A stretch of DNA of 64,000 nt from Ramlibacter ginsenosidimutans. Lineage in GTDB: Bacteria; Pseudomonadota; Gammaproteobacteria; Burkholderiales; Burkholderiaceae_C. The first letter of the stretch is position 1. Each line of letters starts with the position of its first letter. Below, piece after piece: positions 7,553 to 15,471 of the stretch. Position numbers and translations under genes: made by a program. The notes under the pieces were generated by a model. It ran no database searches and had not been told where the DNA came from. It was given only the letters and a program-made list of their open reading frames with translations. The stretch lies in assembly GCF_016654015.1 (NCBI RefSeq), contig NZ_JAEPWM010000005.1:1-64000 (forward strand). Direction: 5' to 3'.

Positions 7553-9102
7553 ACAACCGCGTGTACGACGTCGCCATCGTCGGCTACGGCCCCAGCGGGG
7601 TCGTGGCCGCGGGCCTGCTCGGGCAGGCCGGCCTGAACGTCTACGCCTGCGACAAGCTGCCGGGCGTGTACGAGATCCCGCGCGCGGTGGCGCTGGACCA
7701 CGAGATCATGCGCGTGTTCCAGCAGCTGGGCCTGGTCGATGCGATCCAGTCTTTCACCGAGCCCTTCACGCCTTCCGAGTACTTCGGCGTGGACGGCCAG
7801 TTGATCCGCCGCATGACCATGGTGGAGCCGCCCTTCCCGCAGGGGTACACGCCATCGATGGTGTTCAGCCAGCCGGCGGTGGAGCGGGTGCTGCGCGAGC
7901 GCGTCGCGCAGATGCGCAACGTGCGCGTGGAGCTGTCCGCCGAAGTCGTGGACCTGCAGCAGGACGCGCAGGGCGCGACGCTGCACGTGCGCGGGCCGGG
8001 CGAGCAGCTGCGCAGCGTGCGTGCGCGCTGCGTCATCGCCTGCGACGGCGGCTCCAGCTTCGTGCGCACGGTGCTCGACCTGCCGCTGGAAGACCTGGAC
8101 TTCGACGAGCCCTGGCTGGTGGTGGACGTGCTCGTGAACGAGCGCGGCCTGGCCAAGCTGCCCAAGGTGAGCGTGCAGTACTGCGAGCCGGAGCGCCCGT
8201 GCACGCTGGTGATCGGCCCGAAGAACCATAGACGCTGGGAGATCTCCCTGAAGCCTGGAGAAGACCCCAGGCAGGCGGCGACGCCGGAGCAGGCCTGGGC
8301 GTTCCTGGCGCGCTGGCTCACGCCGCGAGACGGCACGCTCTGGCGGCAGGCAAGCTACCGCTTCCATGCGCTGGTCGCCGAGCGTTGGCGCGAAGGGCGT
8401 GTGTTCCTGGCCGGGGACGCCGCGCACATGCAGCCGCCCTTCCTCGGGCAAGGCATGTGCCAGGGCATCCGCGACGTGGCGAACCTCTCGTGGAAGCTGG
8501 CCTCCGTGCTGCGCGGCGAGGTCGAAGGCACGGCCGCCGAGGCGCTCCTGGACAGTTACGGCCACGAACGCAAGGCGCACGTGCGCGAGCTCACCAGCCG
8601 CATCAAGGGCGTGGGCGCGGTGATCTGCGAGCGCGATCTCGCCAAGGCGCGGGCGCGCGACGCGAAGCTGCTCGCCGACTGCGGCGGCGTCGTGAAGGAC
8701 ACGCCGCGCCAGGACATCCTGCCGCGGCTGGAGACCGGCTTCCTCGCCGCGCAGGAAACGACGGGCCGCGGCACGCTGTTCCCGCAGCCGCGCCTGGCTT
8801 CCTCCGGCGCGCTGATGGACCATGCGGTCGGTGGCGGCTGGCGCCTGGTGTTCGCGTCCGATGCGGAGATCCCGAACGACCTGCCAGTCGGCATCACTGT
8901 CGTCGCGCTCGCGCGCACGCCGGAGGCCGACGGCGTGGTCGCGCGCTGGATGCAGGCGCACGGCTGCCGCGCGGCGCTGGTCCGGCCGGACCACTACGTC
9001 TTCGGCACCGCGCGCACTGCGGCGGAGACTTCGCAGCTGCTGGCCGAATGGCAGCAGCGCTGGACGCAGGGCTTCGCGCAGCGCGAGGCGGCGCTCGCCT
9101 GA
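7549..9102 (+). CDS. FAD-dependent aromatic monooxygenase, MhpA-like hydroxylase
   Basis: The 517-residue flavoprotein has an N-terminal dinucleotide fold (VGYGPSGVVAAGLLG), the FAD ribityl motif AGDAAHMQPPFLGQG (Asp290) and a C-terminal thioredoxin-like tail. This layout matches 3-(3-hydroxyphenyl)propionate hydroxylase MhpA and related class A phenolic hydroxylases (MhpA is about 550 residues). It probably hydroxylates a phenolic acid to the catechol cleaved by the dioxygenase two genes upstream. GTG is chosen because it overlaps the preceding TGA by 4 nt and precedes the Rossmann strand directly. Confidence 0.88.
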   Translation: MNNRVYDVAIVGYGPSGVVAAGLLGQAGLNVYACDKLPGVYEIPRAVALDHEIMRVFQQLGLVDAIQSFTEPFTPSEYFGVDGQLIRRMTMVEPPFPQGYTPSMVFSQPAVERVLRERVAQMRNVRVELSAEVVDLQQDAQGATLHVRGPGEQLRSVRARCVIACDGGSSFVRTVLDLPLEDLDFDEPWLVVDVLVNERGLAKLPKVSVQYCEPERPCTLVIGPKNHRRWEISLKPGEDPRQAATPEQAWAFLARWLTPRDGTLWRQASYRFHALVAERWREGRVFLAGDAAHMQPPFLGQGMCQGIRDVANLSWKLASVLRGEVEGTAAEALLDSYGHERKAHVRELTSRIKGVGAVICERDLAKARARDAKLLADCGGVVKDTPRQDILPRLETGFLAAQETTGRGTLFPQPRLASSGALMDHAVGGGWRLVFASDAEIPNDLPVGITVVALARTPEADGVVARWMQAHGCRAALVRPDHYVFGTARTAAETSQLLAEWQQRWTQGFAQREAALA

Positions 9103-9140
9103 GCGGGCAGGATCACCAACGGCATCAAGGAGACAGAGCG

Positions 9141-10118
9141 ATGAAAAGACGAGAGTTCATGCAGGCCGCCGCGGCGGCATCCCTTGCCGCTTACGCCGGC
9201 ACCGCCGCCCGCGCGCAGGCCTGGCCCGACAAGCCGGTGCGCCTCATCGTGGCGCAGCCGGCCGGCTCCGGCCCCGACGCCATTGCGCGCATGGTCGGCG
9301 AGCAGCTCTCGCAGCGCTGGAAGCAGGCGGTCGTGGTGGACAACAAGCCGGGCGGCCAGAACGCGATCGGCGCGCAGGCGGCGGCGCGTTCCGCGCCGGA
9401 CGGCTACAACTTCTACTTCGCCACCTCCGCGGCGCTGGTCACCAATCCCTACCTGTTCAAGTCGCTGCCTTACGACCCGCAGAAGGACTTCACGCCGGTG
9501 GGCATGATCGGCCGCGTGCCCTTCGTGCTGGCCGTGAACACGGCCTCGCCCGCGAAGACGCTGCAGGAGTTCATCGCCGAAGCCAAGGCGAACCCGGGCA
9601 AGGTGACGATCGCCAACGAGGGACCCAAGACCTTCGGCGGCATGATGACGCGCCTGTTCGGCTCGCAGGCCGGCCTGCAGGTGAACAGCGTGCCTTACGT
9701 GTCCATCGGCGCCGCCGTCACGCAGACCGTGGGCGGCCAGACCGAAGCCGTGATGGGCGACGTGCCGGCGCTGATCCAGATGATCAAGGCCGGCCGCCTG
9801 CGCCCGATCGCGGTCACCACGGCCAGGCCGGTCGCGGGCCTGGAGACCGTGCCTTCGCTGGCGGAAGTGGTCCCGGGCTTCGACTACGCGGGCTTCATGG
9901 CGATCGTCGCGCCGGCGGGGACGCCGGCCGCGGCGATCCAGCGCTTCAACCGCGACCTCGACGCTGTGCTGTCCGACAAGGAGATGGCCGCCAAGCTGCT
10001 CGCGGTCGGCCCGATGACCGAAGGCGCCGGTGCCCCGGAACAGATGGCCGCGTTCCTGCAGGCCGAGCACACCCGCTGGGGCAAGCTGACCAAGGACATC
10101 GGCATCCTGCCGGAGTGA
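9141..10118 (+). CDS. Bug-family tripartite tricarboxylate transporter receptor (1 of 5)
   Basis: The 325-residue periplasmic binding protein has a signal peptide with twin arginines (MKRREFMQ, cleavage near AARAQ), then the family pattern WPDKPVRLIVAQPAGSGPD, PYDPQKDFTPVGMIG and a late FMAIVAPAGTPAAAI. Bug proteins capture carboxylates or aromatic acids and hand them to TctAB-type permeases. It ends the aromatic operon, 38 nt after the hydroxylase, so it probably imports that pathway's substrate. The start follows AGGAGACAGAGCG. No TctA or TctB gene is nearby. Confidence 0.92.
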   Translation: MKRREFMQAAAAASLAAYAGTAARAQAWPDKPVRLIVAQPAGSGPDAIARMVGEQLSQRWKQAVVVDNKPGGQNAIGAQAAARSAPDGYNFYFATSAALVTNPYLFKSLPYDPQKDFTPVGMIGRVPFVLAVNTASPAKTLQEFIAEAKANPGKVTIANEGPKTFGGMMTRLFGSQAGLQVNSVPYVSIGAAVTQTVGGQTEAVMGDVPALIQMIKAGRLRPIAVTTARPVAGLETVPSLAEVVPGFDYAGFMAIVAPAGTPAAAIQRFNRDLDAVLSDKEMAAKLLAVGPMTEGAGAPEQMAAFLQAEHTRWGKLTKDIGILPE

Positions 10119-10148
10119 TCCTGCGCGGGGCGCCAGGCAAACACCAAC

Positions 10149-10266
10149 AGCCGGACGCAGAGGACGCAGAGGTTTCGCAGAGGACGCAGAAGAACATCCA
10201 TTGAAAATGGAAGTCCTTCCGCGTCCTTCTGCGTCCTTTCGCTCTTCTGCGACCTCTGCGTCCGGC
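10149..10266. repeat. Family B long palindrome, complete copy
   Basis: The left side (AGCCGGACGCAGAGG, then TTTCGCAGAGGACGCAG) is mirrored on the right (CTGCGTCCTTTCGC, CCTCTGCGTCCGGCT). TCCATT and AATGGA close the apex at 10197-10211. The arms are about 55 nt with small mismatches. It follows the Bug gene by 30 nt and could act as a transcription stop or RNA stabiliser. It fills most of the 272-bp gap. Confidence 0.8.
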
Positions 10267-10390
10267 TGTCCGCTTTCCGTCGGTCCTCCATCCAGCAGGC
10301 GTTCCCGCTTGCGCGAACCGCCTCCGTCCTGCATCCTCGGGGCGCCGCCCGAGCGCGGCACCCCTTCCCAGTTTCACGGAGACACGCGCA

Positions 10391-10846
10391 ATGATCCAGA
10401 CCCGCCCCTTGTTCGAGATCCGCCTGCAGGTGCCCCAGGTCCTCGACATCGGCGACACGCCGCTCGGCCGGCGCCGCATCGCCACGGTCACGGGCGGTGA
10501 GTTCCAGGGAGAGCGCCTGCGCGGCACCGTGGTGGGCGCGCCCGGCGGCGACTGGCTGCTCCAGCGCAACGACGGCGTGACGGTGCTCGACGTGCGCGTG
10601 CTGCTGCGCACGCACGACGGCGAGCACATCTACATGTCCTACCGCGGCCTGCGCCATGGTCCCGCCGACGTGATGGCGCGGCTGGCAGCCGGCGAGACCG
10701 TGGATCCGGCGAGCTACTACTTCCGCATCGCGCCTGTGTTCGAGACCGCGGCGAAGAACTACGCGTGGCTCAACAAGATCGTTGCCGTCGGCACGGGCCG
10801 GCGCGAGGCGAGCGGGCCGATCTATACCGTCGAAGAAGTGCTGTAG
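10391..10846 (+). CDS. DUF3237 family protein
   Basis: The 151-residue protein matches the DUF3237 layout: an N-terminal LFEIRLQVP strand, GGEFQGERLRGTVVG, then DVRVLLRTHDGEHIYMSYRG and the C-terminal YYFRIAPVFET..YAWLNKIVAVG. The family is a small beta-barrel of unknown function, often found near aromatic or solvent degradation genes. The start follows CGGAGACACGCGC. It lies downstream of the aromatic operon but is separated by the family B palindrome, so cotranscription is uncertain. The convergent neighbour is a beta-lactamase. Confidence 0.88.
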   Translation: MIQTRPLFEIRLQVPQVLDIGDTPLGRRRIATVTGGEFQGERLRGTVVGAPGGDWLLQRNDGVTVLDVRVLLRTHDGEHIYMSYRGLRHGPADVMARLAAGETVDPASYYFRIAPVFETAAKNYAWLNKIVAVGTGRREASGPIYTVEEVL

Positions 10847-10850
10847 CGGC

Positions 10851-11717
10851 TCACGCGAGCCGCTGCGCCACGAGGCGGCCAAGCGCCGCGAACAGCTCGT
10901 CCTGTTGCTGCGCAGTAGGCTTGCCGCCTTGCACGTAGGCGGCCACCACGACAGGCGCGCCGCCCGGCGTCCAGGCCACGGCGATGTCGCCCGACGCATC
11001 GCTGCCGTTGTTGCCGGTCTTGTCGCCCGCGCGCCAGTGGGGCGGCAGGCCGGCGCGCAGCTTCTTCGTGCCGGTCTGGCAGGCGACCAGCCAGCCGACG
11101 AGCAGATCGCGCGAGGCCGCGGAGAGCACGTCGCCGGTCGCGAGCCGCGAAAGGCTGTGCGCCATGGCGGCCGGCGTGGTCGTGTCGTGCGGGTTGCCGG
11201 GCTGCGTGCGATTGAGCTCCGGCTCGTTGTGGTCCAGGCGCGAAGCGCGGTCGCCGAGCTTGCGCCAGAACGCGGTCAGCGCCTGCGGTCCACCGCACTC
11301 GCGCAGCAGCAGGTTCGCGCAGGTGTTGTCGCTGAGTTCGACCGCCGCCTTGCACATGGCGGCCACGGTCATCGTGCCTTCGGAGAGATGCGCCTTGGCG
11401 ACGGGTGCGTACGAAAGCATGTCGGCCTCGGCGAACGGGACCAGCCGGTCCAGCCGTTCCCGTCCCGCATCGACCCGGGCGAGCACCAGTCCCGCCAGCG
11501 AAGCCTTGAACGTGCTGCACATCGCGAAGCGCTCGCTCGCGCGCCAGGACAGCTGGCGTCCGGTGGAGAGGTTGGTGGCGAGGAAGCCCGCGCGTCCTCC
11601 GGTCTTGCGCTCGTAGTCCGAGACGAAGGAGGGGGCGGGGGTCGCGAGGGCGGGTTGGAGGAAGAGGGCGGTGCTCGCTGCCAGCACGATGCGCCGCGAC
11701 ACAGGCGTGGATTCCAT
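10851..11717 (-). CDS. Class A serine beta-lactamase
   Basis: The 288-residue protein has all class A active-site motifs: Ser68-Thr-Phe-Lys71 (SxxK), Ser129-Asp-Asn131 (SDN), Glu165..Asn169 (EPELN, the Glu166 loop in Ambler numbering) and Lys233-Thr-Gly235 (KTG). An N-terminal export signal with twin arginines (VSRRIVLAAS) directs it to the periplasm. A Cys precedes the active serine, as in Cys69 carbapenemases, but no Cys follows KTG, so the Cys69-Cys238 disulfide is absent. No AmpR-type regulator is adjacent. The start MESTPVSRR is preferred over an upstream ATG because it begins the signal peptide. Confidence 0.93.
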   Translation of the reverse strand: MESTPVSRRIVLAASTALFLQPALATPAPSFVSDYERKTGGRAGFLATNLSTGRQLSWRASERFAMCSTFKASLAGLVLARVDAGRERLDRLVPFAEADMLSYAPVAKAHLSEGTMTVAAMCKAAVELSDNTCANLLLRECGGPQALTAFWRKLGDRASRLDHNEPELNRTQPGNPHDTTTPAAMAHSLSRLATGDVLSAASRDLLVGWLVACQTGTKKLRAGLPPHWRAGDKTGNNGSDASGDIAVAWTPGGAPVVVAAYVQGGKPTAQQQDELFAALGRLVAQRLA

Positions 11718-11794
11718 GCTCCGGTTTTTAGCATGGCTCGGTCCGCGCACGCCGGCGGTGCAGCAGCGCGCACCGGCACGCATACTCTCGTGCC

Positions 11795-13015
11795 ATGGAC
11801 GCCTTGATCACCGCCTCCGCGCGTGCGCTCGCCGCCGGCGACACGCTCGGCGCGCTCAAGCGCGTGGCGCTGCGCGAGGATCCGCCGGCGCTCGCGCTGC
11901 GCGGCATCGCGATGGCGCAGCTGGGCGAGCATGCGCGGGCGCGCGAGCTCCTGCGCCGCGCGCAGCGTGGCTTCGGTGCGCGCGAGGAGCTCGCGCGGGC
12001 GCGCTGCGTATTGGCCGATGCGGAGGTGGCGCTCGCGATGCGTGACCTGCGCGCGCCGCCGCGACTGCTGGTCACCACGGCCGCGACGCTGGAGCAGCAC
12101 GGCGATCGCGCCAATGCGATGCATGCGCGGCTGGTGGCGACGCGCCGCTTCCTGCTGCTGGGCCGCCTCGCCGATGCCGCGGCGACCCTGGAGTCGGTCG
12201 ATCCGCGTGGCCTGCCGCCCTCGCTGGCCGCCGTGGCGGAGCTCGCGGCGGCCGACCTGGCGCTGCGTTCGCTGCGCTGCGCAGCCGCGCGCGCCGCGCT
12301 TGCGCGGGCAGAGCAGGCCGCGTACCGCGCCGGCATCGCACCGCTGATCGCCGAAGTCGCCGAGGCGAGGTCCGCGCTCGAGCGGCCCGCCGCCCGCCGC
12401 CTGCAAGCCGGCGCTGCCCAGCCGCTGCGTCTCGACGAGGTCGAGGCCTTGCTCGCATCCGGAGCTCTGGTGCTCGACGCATGCAGGCGCGGCCTGGCCT
12501 GCGGCGGCGCGTGGCAAGCGCTGGCGCGCCGGCCCATCCTGTTCGCGCTCGCCCGCGAGCTCGCCGAAGCCTGGCCGAACGATGTCGAGCGCGATGCCCT
12601 GATCGCCTCCGCGTTCCGCACGCGCCGGCCCGACGAGACGCATCGCGCGCGCCTGCGCGTGGAGATCGGGCGGCTGCGCGCGCTCGTGCGCCCCATGGCC
12701 GGCATCGAGGCGACCACACGCGGCTTCGTGCTGCAGCCGCGCAGCGCAGCGGAGGTCGTCGTCATCGCTCCGCCCATGGACGGCGAGCAGGCCGCCGTGC
12801 TGGCGCTGCTGGCCGATGGCTCGGCGTGGTCCACGTCGGCCCTGGCGCTCGCGCTGGACGCCAGCCAGCGCACCGTGCAGCGCGCCATGGCGGAGCTGGA
12901 GTCCGCCGGCCAGGTCCGCGCGATCGGCCAGGCGCGCGCGCGGCGCTGGCTGGCGCCGCGCCTGGTGGATTTCACGACAATCTTGTTACTCCCCGCTTCG
13001 CTGCCCGGTGCGTAG
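11795..13015 (+). CDS. Helix-turn-helix regulator with alpha-helical repeat N-terminus
   Basis: The 406-residue protein has an Ala/Arg-rich alpha-helical N-terminal half resembling a TPR-like solenoid (ARELLRRAQRGFGAREEL). Its C-terminus reads as a winged helix (about residues 325-390: DGEQAAVLALLADGSAWSTSALALALDASQRTVQRAMAEL). It is followed after 32 nt by a beta-propeller gene and then a DUF899 gene, so it probably regulates that operon or is part of its function. The family is not one I can name. Its start lies 77 bp from the divergent beta-lactamase start. Confidence 0.75.
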   Translation: MDALITASARALAAGDTLGALKRVALREDPPALALRGIAMAQLGEHARARELLRRAQRGFGAREELARARCVLADAEVALAMRDLRAPPRLLVTTAATLEQHGDRANAMHARLVATRRFLLLGRLADAAATLESVDPRGLPPSLAAVAELAAADLALRSLRCAAARAALARAEQAAYRAGIAPLIAEVAEARSALERPAARRLQAGAAQPLRLDEVEALLASGALVLDACRRGLACGGAWQALARRPILFALARELAEAWPNDVERDALIASAFRTRRPDETHRARLRVEIGRLRALVRPMAGIEATTRGFVLQPRSAAEVVVIAPPMDGEQAAVLALLADGSAWSTSALALALDASQRTVQRAMAELESAGQVRAIGQARARRWLAPRLVDFTTILLLPASLPGA

Positions 13016-13047
13016 AGTCCTCCCATCGACAACGAAAGGACCTAGAG

Positions 13048-13722
13048 ATGAACACCCTGACCCGCAGCAAGCCGCCCGAGGCAACGGCGCGTCCCGCAGA
13101 GATCGTCCGTGAGTTCGGCCCGTTCCCGTCGGCCAAGGTCGCCGGCGTGAGCTTCGACGGGACCCACCTCTGGGCCGCCACGGGCGAGCGGCTGCTGGCC
13201 ATCGATCCGGACAGCGGCGAGGTCGTGCGCACCCTGGAGCGCACCTGCGATGCAGGAACCGCCTTCGACGGCAAGCATCTGTGGCAGATCGCCGAGTCGC
13301 GCATCGACCGGATCGACCCTGCCACCGGCGACGTGCTGGCCTCCATTCCTGCACCGGCGGGCGGCGGCGACTCGGGCCTCACCTGGGCCGAGGGCAGCCT
13401 GTGGGTCGGCAACTACCGCGGCCGCAAGATCCACCAGATCGATCCGGCCACGGGCGCGATCCTGCGCACCATCGAGTCCAACCGCTTCGTCACGGGCGTC
13501 ACCTGGGTCGATGGCGAGCTGTGGCACGGCACCTGGGAAGAGGACCTGAGCGAGCTGCGCCGCATCGACGCGGACAGCGGCGAAGTCCTCACGCGCCTGG
13601 AGATGCCGCCCGGAACCAACGTGAGCGGCCTCGAGTCCGACGGCGCCGATCTCCTGTACTGCGGCAGCGGGCCCAGCGGGAAGGTGCGCGCCGTGCGCCG
13701 TCCCCGCACGCAGCGCACCTAG
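13048..13722 (+). CDS. Cytoplasmic beta-propeller protein (glutamine cyclotransferase/SMP-30-like repeats)
   Basis: The 224-residue protein has at least four repeats of the form LW(x)7-10 IDP(D/A)(S/T)G(E/D)V, for example LLAIDPDSGEVVRTL and IHQIDPATGAILRTI. This is the blade pattern of YncE/glutaminyl-cyclotransferase-like propellers. No signal peptide is seen. With so few blades the propeller may be partial, or may assemble as a dimer. The start follows GAAAGGACCTAGAG. It lies inside an operon between an HTH regulator and a DUF899 gene; the function is unknown. Confidence 0.8.
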   Translation: MNTLTRSKPPEATARPAEIVREFGPFPSAKVAGVSFDGTHLWAATGERLLAIDPDSGEVVRTLERTCDAGTAFDGKHLWQIAESRIDRIDPATGDVLASIPAPAGGGDSGLTWAEGSLWVGNYRGRKIHQIDPATGAILRTIESNRFVTGVTWVDGELWHGTWEEDLSELRRIDADSGEVLTRLEMPPGTNVSGLESDGADLLYCGSGPSGKVRAVRRPRTQRT

Positions 13723-13735
13723 TCATTCCCTCGTT

Positions 13736-13775
13736 TGCATGCGGCGGCCCGCACCGGGCCGGGCCGCCGCATGCA
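13736..13775. promoter_or_regulatory. Strong intra-operon hairpin, 16-bp perfect stem
   Basis: The 16 nt at 13736-13751 (TGCATGCGGCGGCCCG) are the exact reverse complement of 13760-13775, with an 8-nt loop. No T tract follows, so it is not a textbook terminator. It lies in the 97-nt gap between the propeller and DUF899 genes and may partially terminate transcription or protect mRNA ends, changing the ratio of the two products. Confidence 0.75.
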
Positions 13776-13819
13776 CCGACCGTTTCTCAACCGGCTCGAC
13801 GAGCCACAAGGAGCACACC

Positions 13820-14623
13820 ATGAGCACCATCACCCCGCAAGCCGACACGGCCGCGCATCGCGTCGTCTCCGATGCGAACTGGACCGAGCAACGCAGGAAA
13901 CTGCTCGAACGCGAAAAGGAGTTGACGCGCCTGCACGACCAGGTCGCGAGCGAGCGCCGCGCGCTGCCGTGGCGGCGCATCACGAAGCCCTACCTGTTCG
14001 ACACACCCGACGGTCCGCGCACGCTCGCGCAGCTGTTCGGTGATCGCCGCCAGCTGGTGCTTCAGCACTTCATGTTCGGACCCGGCTGGGAGCAGGGCTG
14101 CCCCAGCTGCTCGTACATGGCCGACCACACCGACGGCATGACGATCCACCTCGCGCATCGCGACATCGGCTTCGTCGCCGTCTCGCGCGCGCCGCTGCCG
14201 GACCTCCTGCGTTTTCGCGAGCGCATGGGCTGGAAGTTCGACTGGGTGTCCTCGGCGCCGAGCGACTTCAACTTCGACTTCGGCGTGAGCTTCACGCAGG
14301 AAGAGCTCGCCACCGGCGAGGTCCTCTACAACTACCGCAAGGGCTACTTCCCCGCCGAGGAAGCACCCGGCATCAGCGTGTTCTTCCGGGACGACGCGGG
14401 GGACGTGTTCCACACCTATTCCACCTTCGGCCGCGGCGTCGAAGCCATGATGGGCGCCTATGTGCTGATGGACCTCACGCCCAAGGGCCGCGACGAACGC
14501 GACGTGTTCTACAAGATGGAGTGGGTGCGGCACCATGACCGCTACGAGCCCGGGCGCGCCTTCGAGCCGGCGCCGGAGAAAGTGGCAGTCCCCGTGGCGG
14601 CCTGCCCGCACTGCGAAGCCTGA
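13820..14623 (+). CDS. DUF899 family thioredoxin-like protein
   Basis: The 267-residue protein matches DUF899: VSDANWTEQRRKLLEREKELTR near the start, then HFMFGPGWEQGCPSCSYMAD with a Cys94-Pro-Ser-Cys97 pair, then VSSAPSDFNFDFGVSF and GISVFFRD..VFHTYSTFGRG. The family has a thioredoxin-like fold and is thought to be redox-related. No export signal is visible. The start follows AGGAGCACACC. It is third in an operon with an HTH protein and a beta-propeller upstream and a membrane protein 21 nt downstream. Confidence 0.9.
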   Translation: MSTITPQADTAAHRVVSDANWTEQRRKLLEREKELTRLHDQVASERRALPWRRITKPYLFDTPDGPRTLAQLFGDRRQLVLQHFMFGPGWEQGCPSCSYMADHTDGMTIHLAHRDIGFVAVSRAPLPDLLRFRERMGWKFDWVSSAPSDFNFDFGVSFTQEELATGEVLYNYRKGYFPAEEAPGISVFFRDDAGDVFHTYSTFGRGVEAMMGAYVLMDLTPKGRDERDVFYKMEWVRHHDRYEPGRAFEPAPEKVAVPVAACPHCEA

Positions 14624-14644
14624 GCACGGGCGCGGGGAGCGGAC

Positions 14645-15229
14645 ATGGTCTCCATGTGGCCCTGGCTGGCGGTGGCGGCGGCGGGCGCGGTGCATGGGTT
14701 GAATCCGGCCACGGGCTGGGCACTCGCCGCCGCGCGGGCGCCAGCTCGCGCGGGCCTGCTGCGCGCGCTGGCGCCGATCGCCCTGGGGCACCTTGCCTCC
14801 GTTGCGATGGTGGCGGCCGCGGTCCCTGCGGCCCTGCAGCTGGGCGTCGCGTTCCATCCGCTCCTGCTCCAGGGCGTGGCCGCCGCCTGGCTGCTCGCCC
14901 TCGGCGTGCGCCACTGGCGAGCGCGCGATGCCGGCAGGGCGTGTGCGCCCTGGGCGCGCACGGGCGTCGCACTCTGGTCCTTCATCGCCGGCACCGCGCA
15001 CGGTGCAGGATGGATGCTGGTGCCCGCGCTGGCTTCGGTCTGCGGCGCGGACGGTGCCGCGCGCCAGATCACGGCATCGGGATCGATGGCGCTGGCGCTC
15101 GCTGCGGTGGGCGTGCATCTGGCGGCGATGTTCGTCACGATGGCGCTCGTCGCGGCCAGCGCCCGGGTGGGCACGCGGGCCGCCCGGGCCTGGCTGCGCT
15201 CGCGCGCGCGGCGTGAGGCCCCCGTGTAG
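14645..15229 (+). CDS. Small polytopic membrane protein of unknown function
   Basis: The 194-residue protein is dominated by hydrophobic segments (about five membrane helices), starting with WPWLAVAAAGAVHGLNPATGW and containing GTAHGAGWMLVPALASV. It ends in an Arg-rich cytoplasmic tail. Histidines within hydrophobic HG motifs recall metal or small-solute transporters, but I do not recognise the family. It follows the DUF899 gene by 21 nt with GGGGAGCGGAC upstream. Its stop codon lies inside a family A palindrome. Confidence 0.75.
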   Translation: MVSMWPWLAVAAAGAVHGLNPATGWALAAARAPARAGLLRALAPIALGHLASVAMVAAAVPAALQLGVAFHPLLLQGVAAAWLLALGVRHWRARDAGRACAPWARTGVALWSFIAGTAHGAGWMLVPALASVCGADGAARQITASGSMALALAAVGVHLAAMFVTMALVAASARVGTRAARAWLRSRARREAPV

Positions 15230-15312
15230 GCTGGTGGTGAGCCGCAGGCGAACCCCAGCTCGCTGCGCCACGCTGGATCGCTGGGGTTCGCTTCGCTCAC
15301 CGCAAGCCTACG
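15226..15312. repeat. Family A palindrome, copy 3, overlapping a stop codon
   Basis: GTAGGCTGGTGGTGAGCC..GCGAACCCCAGC pairs with GCTGGGGTTCGC..GCTCACCGCAAGCCTACG. The first bases, gTAG, supply the stop codon of the membrane-protein gene (TAG at 15227-15229), so the hairpin begins inside the last codons of that gene. Confidence 0.85.
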
Positions 15313-15471
15313 GGGCCCGGGTGAGCCGGCGCAACTGGCGAACCCCGCTGAGGTCCTAAGTTCCCAAGGTCGTGCCAGAGCGGCGCAGCGGCCGGACGGA
15401 GGCGCGCAAAGGGCCCGCACTGGCGCCGTTCGGGCATAGGATCGCGGGGTTGCAACGAGGACCGGCAGGCG

